NCBI GenBank assembly: GCA_016840125.1
Contig: JAEOSY010000406.1
Span: 1-36,140 of the forward strand
Length of the DNA stretch: 36,140 nt
Reading direction: 5' to 3'
From: Candidatus Helarchaeota archaeon
GTDB taxonomy: Archaea > Asgardarchaeota > Lokiarchaeia > Helarchaeales > HEL-GB-A
Under the pieces are notes generated by a model. The model saw only the letters and a program-made list of their open reading frames with translations. It ran no database searches and was not told the DNA's origin. A program made the position numbers and the translations under genes. Of this stretch, positions 33,737 to 36,140 are shown piece by piece (position 1 is the stretch's first letter; each line of letters begins with the position of its first letter).

Positions 33737-34513
33737 ATGAAATATAATGCCATTCACAAGTATATAGCCTCTAAAAAATCAAATGGAGTAAAAGTTACTG
33801 AGTATATAAGTTCACTTGATATTGAATCAATTAAATCTAGTTTAAGAATCCGTGTTGGTGAAGGTTCAGCGCCAATCATGATCTCTAAAGATGAAACCTT
33901 TTTAGAATTAGGTGCACCTTCCAAGCAATCAATCGCGTTTGTAGCTCAACTCCCGAAGAAGGAAAACATAAAAAATGGGAGAATTACTTTGATCGGTCCT
34001 GAAATGAGCGAATTGAAAGGTCAAAGCATCTCATATGCCCAGATTATCATTGTTGCAGGAGAAACAGATGAAAAATTACATAAACGAGTTGAACGTGCGC
34101 AATACATTGGTGACCAGATAGAAGGATACATGATCCGAAATGTACCCCGTCGGATATGGAGTCGAATTTCCTTTGAGGTCATGGACAAACAATTTTCTTT
34201 CAAGGATTTAGGAATGGCGCTGATTTTAATTTATTTAAAGTCCTTTTCTCATATTAAAGCTATCGAAATTGTATTCGTAACGTCCAGTGATGAAGATATT
34301 AAAGAACTTAAACCGCTGATGATTGAAAGTCAAAAAATATCAACTGATAAGTTCCAGCAAGTAAAAAAACGATATGAATGTGATTATGATTGGAGTTGTG
34401 ATACTTGTGATTATACCGATATTTGCGATGAAATCCTAAATATGGTCAAAAAGAAAAAAGAACTTGAAAAAAGAAAGACAATTCGGGACAAAGAATTGGA
34501 AATGGTTGAATAA
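33737..34513 (+). CDS. CdhC/AcsB-like protein lacking the catalytic C-terminus
   Basis: 258 aa protein. Residues about 55-192 parallel the middle of acetyl-CoA synthase beta subunits (CdhC/AcsB): FLELGAPSKQSI, KNGRITLIGPEM, an ERAQYIGDQIEGYM helix, RRIWSRISFEV and a VFVTSSDEDIKEL strand. The alignment then meets a Cys cluster (Cys215, 221, 224, 230), where the A-cluster of true enzymes begins with a C-x2-C. The rest of the A-cluster domain is absent and is replaced by a charged coiled coil. It is therefore unlikely to be a full acetyl-CoA synthase. The ATG at 33737 follows AGGAA by seven bases; an in-frame GTG at 33716 overlaps the previous stop. It is probably co-transcribed with the RHH-like gene. 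Confidence 0.6.
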   Translation: MKYNAIHKYIASKKSNGVKVTEYISSLDIESIKSSLRIRVGEGSAPIMISKDETFLELGAPSKQSIAFVAQLPKKENIKNGRITLIGPEMSELKGQSISYAQIIIVAGETDEKLHKRVERAQYIGDQIEGYMIRNVPRRIWSRISFEVMDKQFSFKDLGMALILIYLKSFSHIKAIEIVFVTSSDEDIKELKPLMIESQKISTDKFQQVKKRYECDYDWSCDTCDYTDICDEILNMVKKKKELEKRKTIRDKELEMVE

Positions 34514-34558
34514 ATGTGGTGTGCGAAAAATTAAAAAAATTACCATAGGAAGAAATAA

Positions 34559-34632
34559 ATAACATTGTTAATTTTATGATAAACAAACTTATAACATTTA
34601 TTACAATTGTTATAAAAATAACATTTATAAAA
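34559..34632. promoter_or_regulatory. Repeated TAACATT motifs upstream of FAD oxidase
   Basis: This AT-rich gap has TAACATTGTTA at 34560, TAACATTTATTA continuing into TTGTTA as an imperfect palindrome at 34592-34612, and TAACATTTATAA at 34619. The same core occurs in the ligase/RHH intergenic region. The copies lie 64 or more bases before the oxidase ATG, where an operator would overlap or neighbour the promoter. The TTTATAA core could also serve as a TATA box. Confidence 0.5.
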
Positions 34633-34695
34633 AGATCCTTATAGGAAGAAATACAAAAAGTAAGAGAAATTTTATCAAAAGGGAGATTTTTAAAA

Positions 34696-36140
34696 ATGAT
34701 GTCAGATCAAGCATTCGAGAAATTAAGAAATGTCGTTGGATTGAATTATTGTAGTCGCGATTTGGAGGATTTATACGTTTATTCGTTCGACATGACCGAA
34801 GAGTCGCCAGGTAACCCTGGTGGAATTGTAATGCCTGGAAACGTTGAAGAAATACAAAAAATAATAGAAATTTGCAATGAGTATAAGATTCCAGTCATTC
34901 CATATATATCTGGGGCAAATATAGGTGGTCTAACAATCACGCATAATAATGGATTGATGGTAGATTTAAGGCGTTTAAATAAAGTTATCAAACATGATGA
35001 ACATTCAAAATATGTAGTTATAGAACCCGGTGTAACATTTGGACATCTAAAAACATATTTGAAAGAGAATATGCCTGATTTCATGTACAGCTACGCGATA
35101 GCTCCACCTTACACCTCGGTTATTGCCAATGCGTTATTGGAAGGATTAACTGAATACTCTTTCCGATGGGGTGCTATGGGCGATTGGATTACGGGAATAG
35201 AAGCTGTTTTACCGACCGGTGAGGTGGCAAAAGTGGGATCGTGTGCTACGAGCGATAAATGGTGGGGACGATATCCTTTACCAGATATGATCGGTTTATT
35301 CGTTGGTTGGCAAGGAATGACAGGAATCGTGACAAAGATGGGAGTGAAGGTGGTCCCAGAACCAGTTACTAGACAAGATTTGATGGTAACATACAATGAT
35401 TTTAAGTCTGTACCTCCAGTATTGCGAAAAATAGCGAAATCTGATTTGATTCATGGCGGTTATGGAGTCACTTATGAGGCATTATTGATGATCGCAGGAG
35501 TGCGCCATCCACAACCACCGAAAAAGGAATCTGATCCCGATTTTGCTCACAATATAATGCTATTGGCAAATTCTAAAGAGGAATTGAAATCAAAATACAG
35601 GTTTATTAAAGAAATTTGCAACGAACAACAAGAAAAAGATTCAACAAAAATATCCATTTCGAAATCTCAGAAAGGTAAGAAATTGGTACCCTTACCAAGC
35701 CAATTCCCAGGCTTGCTGGGTCATAGAAGTGGAGATAAACATGGGGTTGGGTTAACCTGGTTAGGGACGTATTCACCTATCGATATTTGGCCAGAGTATT
35801 ATACAAAGGGTTATAATTTAATGAAGAAATATGGATTTACACCGATTATCTGGATAAAAATGATGGATTCCGCGCATTTTACAGTGGTTAGATTCATAGC
35901 ACCCTTTGATAAAACAATCCCGAGTGATGTCAAAAATGTTCGTAAAATGTTGCTTGAATTAACAGATATTTGTTTGGATTACGGGGCAATTCCATATAAA
36001 TGTCCCGCTTGGGCAGCCGAAAAAGTATTGGCACGGGCTGACCCTGGATATAAAGCATTATTCAAGCGTGTCAAATTAGCATTGGATCCAAACAATATAA
36101 TGAATCCTGAACGATGGGCATTTGATAAACTTGTTAAAGG
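34696..36140 (+). CDS. FAD-linked oxidase (GlcD/VAO type), cut by window edge
   Basis: Open frame of at least 481 residues continuing past the right edge. It has the VAO/PCMH FAD-binding domain: GGIVMPGNVEEIQKI, IPVIPYISGANIGGL, a VVIEPGVTFGHL stretch and GAMGDWITGIEAVLPTGE, followed by a QGMTGIVTKMGVKVVPEP strand region. The C-terminal cap domain ends with the usual LDPNNIMNPERW. Family members oxidise hydroxy acids, phenols or similar substrates and pass electrons to an acceptor, sometimes through a partner Fe-S protein. A GGGAGA ribosome-binding site precedes the ATG by nine bases. It follows the CdhC-like gene after a gap with repeated palindromic motifs. Little sequence is probably missing, since the NPERW end motif is reached. 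Confidence 0.85.
   Translation, partial: MMSDQAFEKLRNVVGLNYCSRDLEDLYVYSFDMTEESPGNPGGIVMPGNVEEIQKIIEICNEYKIPVIPYISGANIGGLTITHNNGLMVDLRRLNKVIKHDEHSKYVVIEPGVTFGHLKTYLKENMPDFMYSYAIAPPYTSVIANALLEGLTEYSFRWGAMGDWITGIEAVLPTGEVAKVGSCATSDKWWGRYPLPDMIGLFVGWQGMTGIVTKMGVKVVPEPVTRQDLMVTYNDFKSVPPVLRKIAKSDLIHGGYGVTYEALLMIAGVRHPQPPKKESDPDFAHNIMLLANSKEELKSKYRFIKEICNEQQEKDSTKISISKSQKGKKLVPLPSQFPGLLGHRSGDKHGVGLTWLGTYSPIDIWPEYYTKGYNLMKKYGFTPIIWIKMMDSAHFTVVRFIAPFDKTIPSDVKNVRKMLLELTDICLDYGAIPYKCPAWAAEKVLARADPGYKALFKRVKLALDPNNIMNPERWAFDKLVK

Noticed and set aside
33737..34513. Calling the CdhC-like gene a working acetyl-CoA synthase
   Set aside because: The A-cluster C-terminal domain is absent, and there are no CODH genes nearby.
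34779..35396. Minus-strand open frames within 34779-35084 and 35109-35396
   Set aside because: They are shadows of the plus-strand FAD oxidase, which has clear FAD-binding and C-terminal motifs.

Overview
The window is AT-rich, gene-dense DNA from an archaeon, most likely an Asgard archaeon of the Lokiarchaeia type. I infer this from the combination of an archaeal-type glutamyl-tRNA synthetase, an archaeal-style cis-prenyltransferase, a tungsten-type aldehyde ferredoxin oxidoreductase, an MtxX-like protein and a Ras/Rab-like small GTPase fused to a Pro/Ala linker and zinc ribbon. No rRNA, tRNA, CRISPR array or transposase was seen. No single marker proves the phylum.

Layout. 1-479 holds the end of an unknown minus-strand gene. 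647-5957 is a plus-strand run: Gfo/Idh/MocA oxidoreductase, SCP-2-like protein, M24 peptidase, small membrane protein, SDR and thiolase. 5992-9022 (minus) has a cis-prenyltransferase translationally coupled to a TIM-barrel-like protein, then a nucleotidyltransferase-like protein. 9120-11963 has an aldehyde ferredoxin oxidoreductase convergent with a radical SAM protein. 12052-16454 is a divergent set: BKACE (DUF849) and SDR on minus, NDP-forming acyl-CoA synthetase alpha-type protein and a second thiolase on plus. 16593-20176 is a plus-strand membrane block with a four-helix protein, a parvulin, an internally duplicated beta-helix membrane protein and a six-helix protein. 20177-24882 (minus) is an apparent operon: gltX, M42 aminopeptidase, MtxX-like, NfeD-like and a zinc-ribbon membrane protein. 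24976-26166 is the GTPase fusion.

26381-29619 is a mirror-image pair of two-gene cassettes, SCP-2-like plus iron alcohol dehydrogenase facing iron alcohol dehydrogenase plus SCP-2-like. 29904-31070 is an unrecognised protein. 31171-36140 has an acyl-CoA ligase with a duplicated 3' tail behind it, divergent from a ribbon-helix-helix-like regulator, a CdhC-like protein lacking the catalytic C-terminus, and a GlcD-type FAD oxidase that runs off the window.

Together the metabolic genes suggest fermentative or syntrophic use of organic and fatty acids: acyl-CoA ligase, hydroxyacyl-type SDRs, beta-keto acid cleavage, thiolases, an ATP-conserving NDP-forming synthetase subunit, and aldehyde/alcohol enzymes for reductant handling. 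The most novel-looking locus is the last one. Copies of a TAACATTTATAA-type motif, one a perfect 18-bp palindrome, lie on both sides of the RHH/CdhC-like pair, suggesting a small autoregulated regulon.
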